DNA of 64,000 bases from Isoetes taiwanensis (Eukaryota; Streptophyta; Lycopodiopsida; Isoetales; Isoetaceae): contig JAJEKV010000039.1 in the NCBI GenBank assembly GCA_021234155.1, positions 992,001 to 1,056,000 of the forward strand, in the 5' to 3' direction. Position numbers and translations under genes: made by a program. This document shows, piece after piece, positions 20,864 to 31,664 of the stretch. The notes beneath the pieces were generated by a model. It saw nothing but the letters and a program-made list of their open reading frames with translations. It was not told where the DNA came from and did no database searches. Positions within the stretch are counted from its first letter, which is position 1, and every line of letters starts with the position of its first letter.

Positions 20864-21063
20864 AAATAGACAACCGGCAAGAGATAAATAGTAAAAAATG
20901 TGGTTAAAGTAAAATATGATGGTAACGTTTTTAAATAATTGTGCGGAACCCTAAAAATATCGGACAAAATACGGAACCCTAAAAAACATCGACAAAAACA
21001 CAAATAAAAACCGAGATTCAAAGCGCTTAGCCGATAGACAATTTCTTGTTGATCGCGAACTCA
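20864..21063. other. Gap between the histone and BAH-like genes
   Basis: AT-rich spacer with two copies of CGGAACCCTAAAAA (near 20945 and 20980). No coding frame and, unlike most other gaps in the element, no clear TCACACGACGCGAAG module. Confidence 0.5.
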
Positions 21064-22372
21064 CTAAACTTTACATTTCCCTCTTGCCACGTAACCAACC
21101 CTAATGCCATCAATAAAATAATGGAAGTCGCCAAGAATCTCCTCTGTCTCCATTAGCACTCTTAGCTCGATAATGGCCATTCGCTTTCCATGGTGGCGAT
21201 AAATGACTTCCTCCCCTCTCCATACTCGAATATCCACCGTGATCGGAGTGTATCATTTATGGTCCTCAAAACGGCTCCCAAAAAGTTGTGCGGCCTCTCT
21301 TTTTTGTTTCCTTCATTCTAGTTGACAATTAACGATAAATATTGTTTTGGAAGAAAGTATCCGAACTTAAAGGAGGACTTAACTACGCGGACCTCTGTTA
21401 GTTGACCGGATGATTCGTGGAATCGAACATCCTGTGTCGGAACCAAAAATAAGCCATCCACAAAATCGCGGGGGGAGAAAGCACGATATGTCTTTGAGCT
21501 TTTCGAACTTCCTCGCGCCATCCGAATATGTTAGCAAATACCTCAAACGGTGTGAAGATTTTGAAACTCATCCTCACGCCTCCGTTTTTGACACATTCCC
21601 GCTTGCACCTCGTCACCATGCATTTCTTCATTGCAATTACATTGTTCTCATTAGTCCGTGGCTTACAAAGTTCACTTAAAGGGGGCAATTCAACCGGCCT
21701 CAAGCTTCGGTTTTCGACCTTTACGTTATAATCATGTCCAGAAAAACCAGATGCCTATACCCCGCAAGGTCACGGCATCCATACCTTGAAAAGGACAATT
21801 CCGATGTCTATGTGATACACGACAAGTACACTACTAATATTTTCGGCCGGAATGACATCCACGACGCCCGATAAACATAAACCCGCACAATAAATTTGTT
21901 TGTAAACACGTGTCAACGAAAAGAAATGAAAGATAAGGAGATGACGACGCTTAAAACTATCTCTACGCAGATTAAGTAGCTGATAGATAGTTTTGGCGTC
22001 GGTGATCCGCTTAAGGTGGTTACCATTTTGCGGGCAATTTTGGGAAGCCGTTTTTGGTGGAGATTAGCTCTTTGGCCATATCGGAAGGGGTATATGCATG
22101 TCGTATTGTTATACTTTCCACTTTTCTACCGCTAGAATTCAACTTGAACTCTTTTATCCTACCTATCCAATGTGTCCGCATCGCCTGATCGCCTTTGTCG
22201 CTTAACTCTATGCTCGCCCTCGTTGATGGCAAAGATACTCACCTGAACCTATTGAGACAAAACCTCCCACTTCTTGACCTTGGGAGTTCGTAAATGGGGC
22301 AAGAACACGAAATTACGGGGAGACATGGATTGCGGATGAGGAGTGAAGGCGGAGAGGATGCACGAGAGGGCG
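21064..22372 (-). pseudogene. Possible BAH-domain protein, multi-exon and broken
   Basis: Minus-strand coding-like blocks in order: SPRNFVFLPHLRTPKVKKWEVL near 22310, HWIGRIKEFKLNSSGRKVES with ITIRHAYTPSDMAKELI (22020-22180), VVDVIPAENISSVLVVYHID near 21820, VELPPLSELCKPRTNENNVI and KKCMVTRCKREC (21600-21690), YRAFSPRDFVDGLFLVP (21440-21490), then ITVDIRVWRGEEVIYRHHGK, RMAIIELRVLMETEEILGDF and a stop at 21064. The WIGRI..I......V..RH.Y.P.D...ELI pattern followed by DV.P...I...VVYHID resembles a BAH domain, a chromatin reader fold in EBS, SHL and ORC1. The match is by eye and incomplete. Stops and frame changes mean introns or decay; I could not define exons. Confidence 0.35.
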
Positions 22373-22663
22373 CCGGAGTGACATCTGAAGTTTGGCGCCA
22401 AAATTTGACAAGGGAGTTAGTGACGCTGACAGTAGGCGGTCAAAGTCACCATTATTTTGGGCAGCGAAGCGACTCCCGAAAAATACGAGCCATTAAAATG
22501 GTTGCAATAAAAGCGCAGGCATCCCCTATGAAAATACGCCATGTGGATGCCAAGTAAGCCTGCTCATCCTTCTACCTGCCAAGTAATACTGACTTTCGTA
22601 AAAAAGGCGCAAACCTGATTGGTCCTGGCGAATCTGACGTGGAAATCTTTAGCCCAAGATAAG

Positions 22664-22695
22664 GGCCATTTTCAGACCCCAAATCCGCCCTAATG
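22664..22695 (-). repeat. Right 32-bp terminal inverted repeat
   Basis: Perfect reverse complement of 3992-4023. The LINE resumes immediately to its right. Confidence 0.95.
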
Positions 22696-22900
22696 GGGCT
22701 TGGGGGCCTTTAAAGTTGCCAATTTTTTGCCCCATTCCTTCAACCAATTCTTAATTGCTTTGGGAACCTTTATCCACCAGTACATCCATCCATTGTTCCC
22801 TTGTGGTTCTGGATATCTCACAATGGTCCAGGATCAAAATTGTATCCTAGTATCTACACCAATAGAGCTGGAACAAATTTTGTGTCTATCTTGATACTTG
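22696..22900 (-). mobile_element. LINE family A fragment, 5'-side half
   Basis: On the minus strand it reads WWIKVPKAIKNWLKEWGKK, matching WWVRVSKAIKNWLKEWGKE of the copy at 39.9 kb. It is the direct upstream continuation of the LINE segment that ends at 3991. The large element therefore sits inside this LINE. Confidence 0.85.
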
Positions 22901-22904
22901 TTTT

Positions 22905-23555
22905 TGTCAGAGACTATGGAATGCAGATATCATGGCAAGGTTAAAACGAGTCATTATAAGGAGCAGGTCAACCCTTCATTATACAGGGCCTATAAGCTTA
23001 CTTAATGGCACTTATGGGTCATAAAAAAAGAAGAGTAATAGCATTTATTCGTACAAGGGCTCATCTTTTGCGCATTGAGGCAGGCCGTTGGGATGCTACA
23101 TCTAAATCTAAAGAAAATCGATTGTGTGTATGTTGTAAGTGGAATGAAGTGGAAAATGAAGCACATTCTTTCCAGTTTTGTTCAACTTATCATCATATCA
23201 GAGAGCAGTATTCTGATCTTCTTCTTCATTAGTTACATTTGCATACATTGTTGAACAACATTTCCAGCTCGCTTGGGATCCTACTTGCTTGATGTCTTAG
23301 CCCATCGAAAAAATCTATTGAAGATACAACGTGCCCCAGTCTCATTATAAATATTACTTTATGGCAGTATATATTTCCTACAAAGGTTTTTCACTCGAAA
23401 ACTCGAAAGGGAGGGGTTTTTTAATCGTGGTAGTAAAATTGGTATTGCTACGTGCACCTGCTATTTAGCATTTATTGCTACACATTTTATTATGTCCCAT
23501 AGACCAATTGGTCTCCGAGGACGTTAAAAATCAATTCAATTCAATTCTTATATAT
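22905..23555 (+). mobile_element. LINE family B, 3' end, plus orientation
   Basis: The ORF2 C-terminus reads RTRAHLLRIEAGRW and then LCVCCKWNEVENEAHSFQFC, the family B zinc-knuckle block (C..C...E.E.H....C), also found at 43.9 and 56.7 kb. The 3' UTR contains CATAGACCAATTGGTCTCCG at about 23499 and ends in an AATTC tail. 5'-truncated. Confidence 0.8.
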
Positions 23556-23559
23556 GTTT

Positions 23560-24811
23560 GAATTTATACAAATATGTCCATGTAAAGCACAAAGCAACAA
23601 TGCCAACGACCATGACTAGATGCATTAAGATGCTCAAACACATCCACACCACAAGTTTGATATCATGTCACATCCATATTACAATACAATGTTTCAATGG
23701 AGCCCACGTTTTAACTTATCTTTTTTTTTTTATTATTATTAGATTTTTTTAAAATGCCCATGCATTTACGTATTTATTAAAATGCGTTCAAAATTGTGAA
23801 AATGCCTCTAACACGAATCATATTATATTAACATTTTTATGATACATGACTCAAAGTGAAGCTTCCACACACAATAAAATATCCATACCTACCGAACTAT
23901 GGAATCAACATATCTTAATAGAGTATTTGTAGGTAACTAATAGACAAGTCAACCTCCATTCCGATCCACAAGTTGATACTAGTTGGCATCATTCAAGTGA
24001 GTGGGACATATATTGAGTTCATTGTTCGTATGGTAGAAAAATGTTTCACATTTTAACATACGGAATTAGCTACAAATCTTGAGATTGTTTTGATGTATAA
24101 GTTGGTAAATAAAATTGAGCATGAAGGACTTTGGCATTTCCATGTTGTGTAAGGGCACAACATCTGGAAATTCATGCAACTTGCATTAGCCGATTGCAAT
24201 AGTTGGGAGTCGTGTAAGCTAGTAACAAACTTGAGCGTACCTTATAAGTGCACATATGGAGTTCATGCAAGCTGCATTGGCCTATTGAAGTAAGAGACCA
24301 TATAAAGAAAGACAATTGATCAATTATGATGCTTTGTCAAGACAGCTAATCAATTTTGACGCTTAGCCATAATCAAAACAATAAATTCTAAAAATTGCCA
24401 AGAAAATTGATCAATTTTGATGCTTGGCTATAACTAAACAACAAATTCTAGAAATTGGCTACCCAATTTTTCATGATTTAACATGTTTTAAGGTTCTATA
24501 AGGTTGATTGTGGTTTAGCTTTATTTTGCAAGTAATTTGCAAAAATTCTAGCGAGCGTGAGTGGAGACAATGGACAATTTTGGAATCAATCACATATGAA
24601 CAATTGGCAAAATAGTAAAAACAAAAAATATGAAATTTTGCATCATGTAATTCTTAGAAGAGTAAGATGTGGAGACAATGTACCTCATGCGATTTCTAAG
24701 AATAAAGAGTAAGATCCAACTGAATGTTAAGATGCTTCTATTTCTGAAAAGAAGAATGGTATTTTATAGAACGTTATAAAACGATTTTGAAAGGAGTAAG
24801 ATCCAAGTGAA
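23560..24811. other. AT-rich intergenic DNA, no gene seen
   Basis: Contains imperfect direct repeats such as AATTGATCAATTTTGATGCTT (near 24310-24440) but no supported coding region. Confidence 0.5.
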
Positions 24812-24911
24812 CATTAAAGATGCTTCTACTTCTTGAAAAGACTAATGGTATTTTCATAAAACTTTTACCGGAAAGGACATACAATGACAATCTGGAAGTT
24901 GTAATAAAGAA

Positions 24912-25756
24912 TCACAAGAGAACACCCAAAATATTTCCTTTATTTGTTGCCTGCCTCAACTTGAAAATGTTGGAACATACAGCTGCTCCTAATGGTTCAA
25001 CCGGAAGCTTCTCACATGTGCAAACTTCTATCATAAAATTGTCAGGGTCATGAAAAAATATTTGCTCTACTTCAATCCCCCTTTCCTCCACAATCCGCCT
25101 CTCATACTTAATCCCTGCTTCTTCCAGACCTTGCACTACCTCATCTAGATCTTCACACTGCAAAATGTGAACCATTTAAGTAAAATTCCTCCGTAAAATA
25201 TATAAAACTTCTATATGTAAAAATATAAAACTTCTATATTACCTGGAAAGAAATGTGATCAGCTCTCACATTAATCTCGTCACTCTTTCTTTTGATTTCT
25301 TTTACGTCCTCTGCTTGTAGGAGATGAATGCCGATTCCATAGTTGAAAAGCCTGCCAAGGATGGTTTTCTTTCATGTGATCTAAAAAATTGAACAGAACT
25401 ATATACAAACTAAACTTGAGAACTAGGACATGAGATAAGGAAATACAATGAAATCTATATAGGAGAGGTATGGAAGCTAAGATGGGGCATTTTAGTATAA
25501 ATTCAAGAAAGAAAGCAGAAACATATGATGAAATCTAAATCGAGACAACAGAACCAAAAGACGACGAAATTGAAGCGGAAGAGCGAAGAAATTACCAAGC
25601 TCCATCGAATTTGAGAGCGCCGGGGCGACGGATTTGAACAAATCCAAGAACGTTGCAGTAGAAATCGATAGATTTTTGGATATCGATGCAATTACGGGAG
25701 ATATGGTTGAGGGATGCGAGGGGCAAAGGGCTCCGGCGACGCGTTTCTCCTCCCAT
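24912..25756 (-). CDS. Glyoxalase I-like VOC-superfamily protein, three exons
   Basis: Exons at 25756-25596, 25351-25243 and 25157-24912 with GT-AG introns give an uninterrupted protein of 171 residues. After the start MGGETRRRSPLPLASL it has NHISRNCIDIQKSIDFYCNV, LGFVQIRRPGALKFDGAWLF, YGIGIHLLQAEDVKEI, ADHISFQCEDLDEVVQGLEE, AGIKYERRIVEERG and IFFHDPDNFMIEVCTCEKLP. This is the single-domain plant glyoxalase I-like group (nickel/zinc-independent-looking relatives included), with metal-ligand candidates His in LNHIS and Glu in MIEVC. Family members are metal enzymes acting on methylglyoxal-glutathione or related substrates, but many plant members in this clade lack proven activity. It looks intact and is a likely functional host gene. 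Confidence 0.88.
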
Positions 25757-25818
25757 TTTTGCAAAACAGAGATGTTAGAATGCTCGTGATGGGCCTCCCC
25801 TTTTAAGGCGCCAGTATA

Positions 25819-25980
25819 TGACGTGTCAATCTTAGCGAAACACACTGCCACGTCATGTCTTGTTCAGGCCACGTCATATGCCTGTCGCATACGTGTCGAT
25901 CTTTGCAGAACACTTCGCCACGTCATGCCTTCTTTGCACCACGTCATATTTTTGGTTGGTCATATTTTTGGTCACGTGTT
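25819..25980 (-). promoter_or_regulatory. Duplicated ACGT-core promoter of the glyoxalase-like gene
   Basis: Upstream of the glyoxalase start are CCACGTCA at 25848, 25869, 25918 and 25939, TGACGTGTCA at 25819, TACGTGTC at 25890 and TCACGTGT at 25971. CCACGTCA/TGACGTGG is the classic bZIP (TGA/ABF-type) site. The sites come in pairs 21 bp apart, and the whole set repeats with a 70-bp period, so a 70-bp promoter unit was duplicated. Confidence 0.8.
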
Positions 25981-26262
25981 CAACTCCTTTCTAGACCCTT
26001 CCAAATGGATTATAAGAAGAAGAAGAAGAAGAGATTTTAACGTCCATGTCGTTATCTTGTTGGAGGGTTGGTAAATCCAATTCTAAAGTAAGCATTTTGC
26101 CAATCGAATCCATCCACAGTTATTATGATTCTCGTCCATCCCTATTGTACGATCTCTTCCTTTTTATTACAAAAAATAACAGATGTCGTCTACGGCAGTT
26201 TATGACATGCAGCTGTAGATGTAGACCTCTATTTGTTGATTCGTAAATAAATATCTGTAACT

Positions 26263-28465
26263 ATTAGCATATTCTGGTGTGGACCGGTGGGGCCCTGCGA
26301 CTGACGGAGCCGGGAGCGAGTCACTAGCCACACCAAAATGTGCGACCAATGAACATGCCCCCACAACATGGAAAGTGGGATCATTTTTTTTTTTTTTTTT
26401 TTTTTTTTGGTTCTTTGTAAAGGTCTGGTGATGGTGCTGGGCTCCTCGGCTATGGTACCGGGCTCCACGGCTATGGCCATGGCACTAGGCTCGACGACAT
26501 TCCCTAATACTGGGCGGCTATAGCCTCAGTCGTAGAGTCCAAGCTTCTCATCCCCTAGAAAGGCCTGGATCCAGCATTTTTGTAGCTGCAAACTTTGTAA
26601 AAAGGGTCATTCTGCAAGAACGATCTTTATTTCTCTTTTTAGGTTCAAATCATGCTGTATCTTGAAGATCCGGTGTCTTTAGCCAGTTTCTTTGAAAATA
26701 ATGTAGTATGCTTTGGTTTTGAGTTTTTCTTGTTCATCCTTGTGTATTTTTGCTTACTATGTATGTCTGTTCCTATCAGTTTGGAGCGGTTGAATGGACT
26801 TTTGAGCAGGGGCAGATTTTGATAAGAAACATTTCCCAAAGATTTGCCAAAGATTAGCTCCTAGTTTTCGGCCTTGAAGCTGCAACAACAGCTAAGCTTG
26901 ACGTGTTCTGTTGCTGTAGCTGTTTGCTCGAAGTTGGTCCTATTTGCTAAGCTTGGTTATGATGCATTGTAAAAGTTTTGAATCTTCACGGCCAAAAACA
27001 TGTCTTTTTTGCATAGCCGACAGGGTTCATCTAGTCTTTTTAACTTTGTATCCAGTTTTTGTAGGAGGTTTTCATAAGCTGCATTGATGAATACAAGGGC
27101 TAAGAAGTTTAGTCATTTCTTTATGATTTTTGCAGTGCTGGACTTGCTTCTTGAGTTAATATACTTCTGTGTAAATCTATTCCTGTGTGTAAAATCTACT
27201 TCTATTCAAATGAACTTTGTGCTTATTTTTGGCAACCGGTTATAACCTGTAAATTTTTATATGCTCGGAATAGGCATCCCACTTTCCATTCTCGATTATA
27301 GGGATATGCCACGTGGCAGCTTGTGGCTCATTTTCAGACAAAAAATGCGATCCACTTTCCATGTTATATGGGGGCATGTTCATTAGGAGCACATTCCGGT
27401 GTGGACCGGTGGGGCTTCGCGACTGGCAAAGCCGGGAGCGGGTCACCGACCACACCAGAATGCGTGACCAATGAACATGCCCCCACAACATGGAAAGTGG
27501 GAGCATTTTTTTTCGGTTCTTTGTGGAGGTCAGGCGATGGCACTGGGCTCCTCGGCTATGGCGCTGGGCTCCAAGGCATTCCGTAACATTGGGCGACTAT
27601 AGCCTCAGTCGTAGAGTTCAAGCTTCTCATACTCTAGAAAGGCCTAGCTCCAATATTTTTGTAGCTGCAAGCTTTGTAAAAGGGGGCATTCTACAAGAAC
27701 GATCTTTATTTCTCTTTCTAGGTTCAAATCGTGCTGTATCTTGAAGATCCGGTGTCTTTAGCCAGTTTCTTTGAAAATAACGTAGTTCTGAGTTTTTCTT
27801 GTTCATCCTTGTGGATTTTTGCTTACTATGTATGTCTATTTCTATTAGTTTGGAGCAGCTGAATGGATTTTTGCGGCAGGGACAGATTTTGATGCCGTTG
27901 AAGAGACATTTCCCAAAGATTTGCCAATTTTAGCTCCTAGTTTTCGGCCTTGAAGCTGCAACAACGGCTAAGCTTGACGTGTTGTATTCCTGTAGCTGTT
28001 TGCTCGAAGTTGGTCCAATTTGCTAAGCTTGGTTGTGATGCATTGTAAAAATTTGAATCTTCATATCTTTGCTTTTCACAGCCAAAAACATGTCTTTTTT
28101 GCATAGCCGACAGGGTTCATCTAGTCTTTTTACCTTTGTATCCAGTTTTTGTAGGAGGTTTCATAAGCTGCATTGATGAATACAAGGGCTAAGAAACTTA
28201 GCCATTTCTTTATGATTTTTACAGTGTCGGACTTGCTTCCTGAGTTAATTTACTTCTGTGTAAATCTAATCCTATGTGTAAAATCTACTTCTGTTTAAAT
28301 GAAACTTGTGCTTATTTTTGTCAATCGATTATAAGCTGTAAATTTTTATATGCTCGGAATGGGCATCCCACTTTCCATTCCAGATTGTAGGGATATGCCA
28401 CGTGGCAGCTTGTGGCTCATTTTCAGAAAAAAAAATGCGATCCACTTTTCATGTTGTAGCTATGG
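26263..28465. repeat. Tandem duplication, about 1.12-kb unit
   Basis: Copy 1 is about 26263-27384, copy 2 about 27385-28465; landmarks such as GTGTGGACCGGTGGGG, GTAGCTGCAA.CTTTGTAAAA and TTGAAGATCCGGTGTCTTTA recur in order 1122 bp apart. Each unit starts with an 80-bp foldback (GGTGTGG...CCACACC). In copy 1, 26347-26382 (CAATGAACATGCCCCC...) is inverted at 27349-27384, so the unit resembles a non-autonomous TIR element. No convincing protein is encoded. Confidence 0.85.
26385..26408. repeat. Poly(T) tract
   Basis: About 24 consecutive T residues inside tandem copy 1; only eight in copy 2 at the matching position. Confidence 0.9.
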
Positions 28466-29033
28466 CTTTGAAGCTCATGGTTTTGAATCTTCAAATAAAT
28501 CCTAAGTAAATTGTGACGCTGATATCCCGACCGAAAAATGGAAACAAACATGCATGCAAAACCTGCCAACGACCTTTGCCTTATCTGCAACAAAAACCTT
28601 AATCTTGGAGCTGAATAAGAGGCAAAATTGGATGGCTTTTTGTGAATACTGATTCCTGTCTTGCAAATTGAAGCACAATTTCATTAAAATGGGAAATTTT
28701 GTGGATCCAGTTTGGGACGAAATTGTTTTTTAGTCTGTTTTATGACCAATTTTTGAGCTATTATGGCGCCATTTTGTTATTTGTGCATAAAAAACGCCGT
28801 TATTTAGCGCCATAAAAAATATAACAATGCTGAAATCACAGTTAAGAACATATCCATCGATACTTAGAGGAACATGACAGTGCAGAAGTTACCATTATCG
28901 ACACTTAGAGAAACATGACAGTGCAAAACTTATAGTTATGAACATGTCCATCGACACTTGGAGACATGAGCAATGTATGAGCTCGATAAATTTATATACA
29001 AGAAATATTATATTGACATTTGAGTTATACAAT
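28466..29033. other. No gene seen
   Basis: AT-rich sequence with short direct repeats (CATCGACACTTAGAG.AACATGACAGTG twice near 28855-28925). No supported coding region. Confidence 0.5.
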
Positions 29034-29952
29034 TTACAATTCTTTCTCCACTGTATCAGGCTCCACAGTGCTAGCAATAGGATTAGATGCATGGAATAAT
29101 TTAAGGGCTAAACTTAGCTATTTGGCGATTTTTTAGCACATTTTTAAAAAACAATAGCTAAAGTAAATGGAAAAAATTGGGAAAAAAATAATAATTTTAG
29201 CTTAACTTTTTTCGAGACTGCACCAACCCTGGAGCTCTTTAGCCCAACGCTAGAAAGTAAGAGAGTGAAATTTTGTATTGTTTAGCTAAACCATAGAAAC
29301 TTTTAGAATGAATTTTTGGCTAGTTTAGCTAACATCATTCTAGTTTATACAAAATATATGATTAGTAGTTTAGTTTCTAGCATTATGAATTAATTTAAGT
29401 CCTAGGTTTTGCTAGTTAGCATTATTCTAGAATGTTTTCACAAAGAAAATGACTAAAATAAGTGAAAACGATTGAAAAAAGGTATAGTAATTTGGCTTAA
29501 TATTTTTTTGTTGGCCACACCATAGAAATTTTTGGAATGATTCTTGGGTTAGTTTAGCTAAACGCTAGAAAGTATGAGAGCAAAAGTGTGTAGAGGTTAG
29601 CTAAACCACAGAAAGTTTTGGGATTAATATCGAGCAAGTTTAGCTAAAGTCATTCTGGCTAATAAGAAATATACGATTAGTAATTTATTCCCTGATTAGA
29701 TGGCCCGACACTGTTGATGGGATCAAAGTCAAAAACATGGGCAGTGAGGTCAGCTACATCGAGATTGTCGAGGTCGAACTTAGTATCTTTAATAGTATCA
29801 TAGTCGACATCAGGAATCTTAGGTGATTTCACTGCTTGGCTCGTTTCTGCATGTTCCTCAACTCCAAGAAGAGTACCTTGCTGCTGGGACACATGGACTA
29901 CAGTGAGGATAGGATTGAGCACACGGTCTAGCCTGCCAAGAATCCCCTTCAA
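29034..29952 (-). pseudogene. Unidentified ORF interrupted by a hAT element
   Basis: From 29952 the frame reads MKGILGRLDRVLNPILTVVH, then an acidic section DVDYDTIKDTKFDLDNLDVA and FDFDPINSVGPSN up to the hAT element. Across the insertion (removing 29090-29694 and one target copy) it stays in frame as PIASTVEPDTVEKEL and a stop at 29034. This suggests a real coding exon before insertion. I recognise no domain; upstream it runs into a LINE tail at about 30008, so only a fragment is preserved. Confidence 0.45.
29090..29694. mobile_element. hAT-type non-autonomous element, 605 bp, copy 2
   Basis: The ends are CATGGAATAATTTAAGGGCTAAA and AGTAATTTATTCCCTG; the 8-bp duplication ATTAGATG is at 29082-29089 and 29695-29702. 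The interior is rich in TTAGCTAAAC phrases and non-coding. It has exactly the same length as the copy at 49662-50266. Confidence 0.93.
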
Positions 29953-30007
29953 GCACTATTGTTTGACCGGATCATGTTCGAAGACGATGCAGAATCTTTT
30001 ATGAATC

Positions 30008-30290
30008 AATAGAATAGAATAGAATAGGTTTTTAGCGTCCACGGAGACCAATTGGCCTATGGGACCCAAACAAAAAAGAGAGCAGCAAGTGTATTACTGC
30101 AGCTCTGCCAAAAGCACCACAAGAGAAGTAATCGAACACTCTTGTACCTGGCTGTACGAGCTTCTCCACGAGGTAGGAACAGGTTGCAGGACCCAACTGA
30201 CTTCTCATTATAATTTCTCCGGACAAACCTTGCCAATTGTACCTGAACCTGCTGCGAAAGAGTCTTTCTATCATAGCCTCACTCTCCCCG
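30008..30290 (-). mobile_element. LINE family B 3' end
   Basis: Minus-oriented 3' UTR with GGTCTCCGTGGACGCTAAAA and a (TATTC)n tail at 30008-30028, plus degenerate C-terminal coding text to the right. Strongly 5'-truncated. Confidence 0.7.
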
Positions 30291-30445
30291 TCTACATGTT
30301 CTTCAGTTTGAGCAGGAATTGGTGGAAGATGCTACAAATTTGAATAAATGCAGAAATGTATGCTACATTGATAGTGAAAGATTGGAATTTCTTTTCTTTT
30401 TTTTACATTGGTTTCACCTATTTGATATTTATTTATAAATGTAAC

Positions 30446-30620
30446 TAATAGGGTAAACAATGAATAGAATTAAATTCATCCAGGGAGACCAACTAGTATA
30501 GGAGACCCAATCAAGGAGTACAACAAACGTATTATTGCCAAAATTAAAAGACACCCGCCACAAAGGATTTTCGAGGGAAAAAACCTTGGTAATAATAGGC
30601 ATGTTGTGAAACTGTACAAT
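30446..30620 (-). mobile_element. LINE family B 3' end, old copy
   Basis: Contains a degenerate form of the conserved tail (CAGGGAGACCAACTAGTATA, GGAGACCCAATCAAGGAG) and the pre-tail segment AGGATTTTCGAGGGAAAAAA also present at 43640 and 56440. Confidence 0.6.
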
Positions 30621-30719
30621 GATACATTGTGATATATTTCTCAGTGCAGTATGTGGGGACATAATCGATGCACTCATCCATGATTCAGAGCTCATCAAAT
30701 TAAAGCACATAATAAAAAA

Positions 30720-31284
30720 TCAGATGATTGAAACCTGTTACTTGCCATGTGCATCAAGGAGATCTTAACTCTTCAATATAAGTTGGAGCCGACGAAATCC
30801 AGTCTATGAAGTGTTGAATTTATTGGCCACATCTTGGATCCATCCAACCATTGCAAAAAAATAAAATGATACCAGATTCCTGTTCAATTTAATGCTCCCT
30901 GATGCAGCAAGAGTAAAGACAAATTATCCAAAGCAATAATAGCATAAAAAAGAATTCAAAACATCCATTGTTGCCGCAGGACTTGCAAATTAAAAAGGTC
31001 ATTTTTCATGCTCAAGCTCTCGTCTATAATGTAAACTGCTTGGCCACATTTGTGCAATGAAATTGCTACATTTAATGCCCTAGAGAGAGGGGATTTCAAC
31101 CATACCAGCTAAGTTTCCATACCTTGAGCGTATTCTAGCTGCCAGCCACAACATAGAAATCGATCTAGATCCACTCATAATGCAGAGGTGCTTCGTGAAG
31201 ATACAAATTCCAGAGGAACAAAATGATTTAAGAAGAAACTTACAAAAGCCATCAAAACGCTCATACCTCTATAATTTCAACTAA
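30720..31284. other. No gene seen
   Basis: No supported coding region or named repeat. Confidence 0.4.
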
Positions 31285-31355
31285 GTTGGAATAGAATAGA
31301 ATAGAATAGTTTTTTTAACGTCCACGGAGACCAATAGGTCATGGGACCCATACAA
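31285..31355 (-). mobile_element. LINE family B 3' tip
   Basis: GAATAGAATAGAATAG tail followed by TTTAACGTCCACGGAGACCA and GGTCATGGGACCCATACAATGG, the family B 3' terminus; only about 70 bp survive. Confidence 0.75.
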
Positions 31356-31636
31356 TGGACACAGGTCTAAAACCAAGCCATGGACCATTCTTATCACTTA
31401 GATCTCCATCTGTTCTTCTGAATCCTATGAAAAAACATCCTTTAGGTTTTTTATCCACAAAAACTATGACCAATCAACGGAGAAAAGGAGATATAACAAC
31501 ACCTCATCGATGATTTTTCTTCTCTGAACCCACAGGCGCAATGTAAAGTGGTTGGGGGCAGGGCCCAACCAAGCAATGTAGTGTGGTGTGTGGTCACATG
31601 TCCAGTTGGATGCTGCCTAGTGGCGTGACGTTAAAA

Positions 31637-31664
31637 TACTATCTATCTATCTATCTATCTCTAA
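31637..31664. repeat. (ATCT)n microsatellite
   Basis: About six ATCT units in a row. Confidence 0.9.

Larger units (their letters stand above)
3992..22695. mobile_element. 18.7-kb terminal-inverted-repeat element carrying a transposase relic and chromatin-protein cargo
   Basis: Both ends are the same 32-bp sequence in opposite orientation (left 3992-4023, right 22664-22695), perfectly matched and starting CATTAGGGCGGATTTGGGGT. The outside flanks are two halves of one LINE, so the boundaries are insertion boundaries. Contents: a duplicated subterminal region, a plus-strand DDE-transposase-like pseudogene (6607-9138), and minus-strand cargo from 9478 to 22372 including several small coiled-coil proteins, a split acidic protein, a histone H3 variant and a possible BAH protein. 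The palindromic TCACACGACGCGAAG module recurs in most gaps. A Helitron and a hAT element are later insertions; without them the element would be about 13.6 kb. No exact target duplication is visible: the flanks are TGG on the left and GGG on the right, so 2-3 bp is possible. The superfamily is unresolved. Confidence 0.85.

Noticed and set aside
3992-22695. The large element as an endogenous giant-virus insertion, since it carries a histone
   Set aside because: No capsid, polymerase or packaging gene is visible, cargo genes seem to have introns, and the ends are ordinary terminal inverted repeats within a LINE.
3992-22695. Assignment of the large element to PIF/Harbinger or CACTA
   Set aside because: The flanks do not give a TWA or a clean 3-bp duplication, the ends are CATTAGGG rather than CACTA, and the transposase blocks do not match either enzyme.
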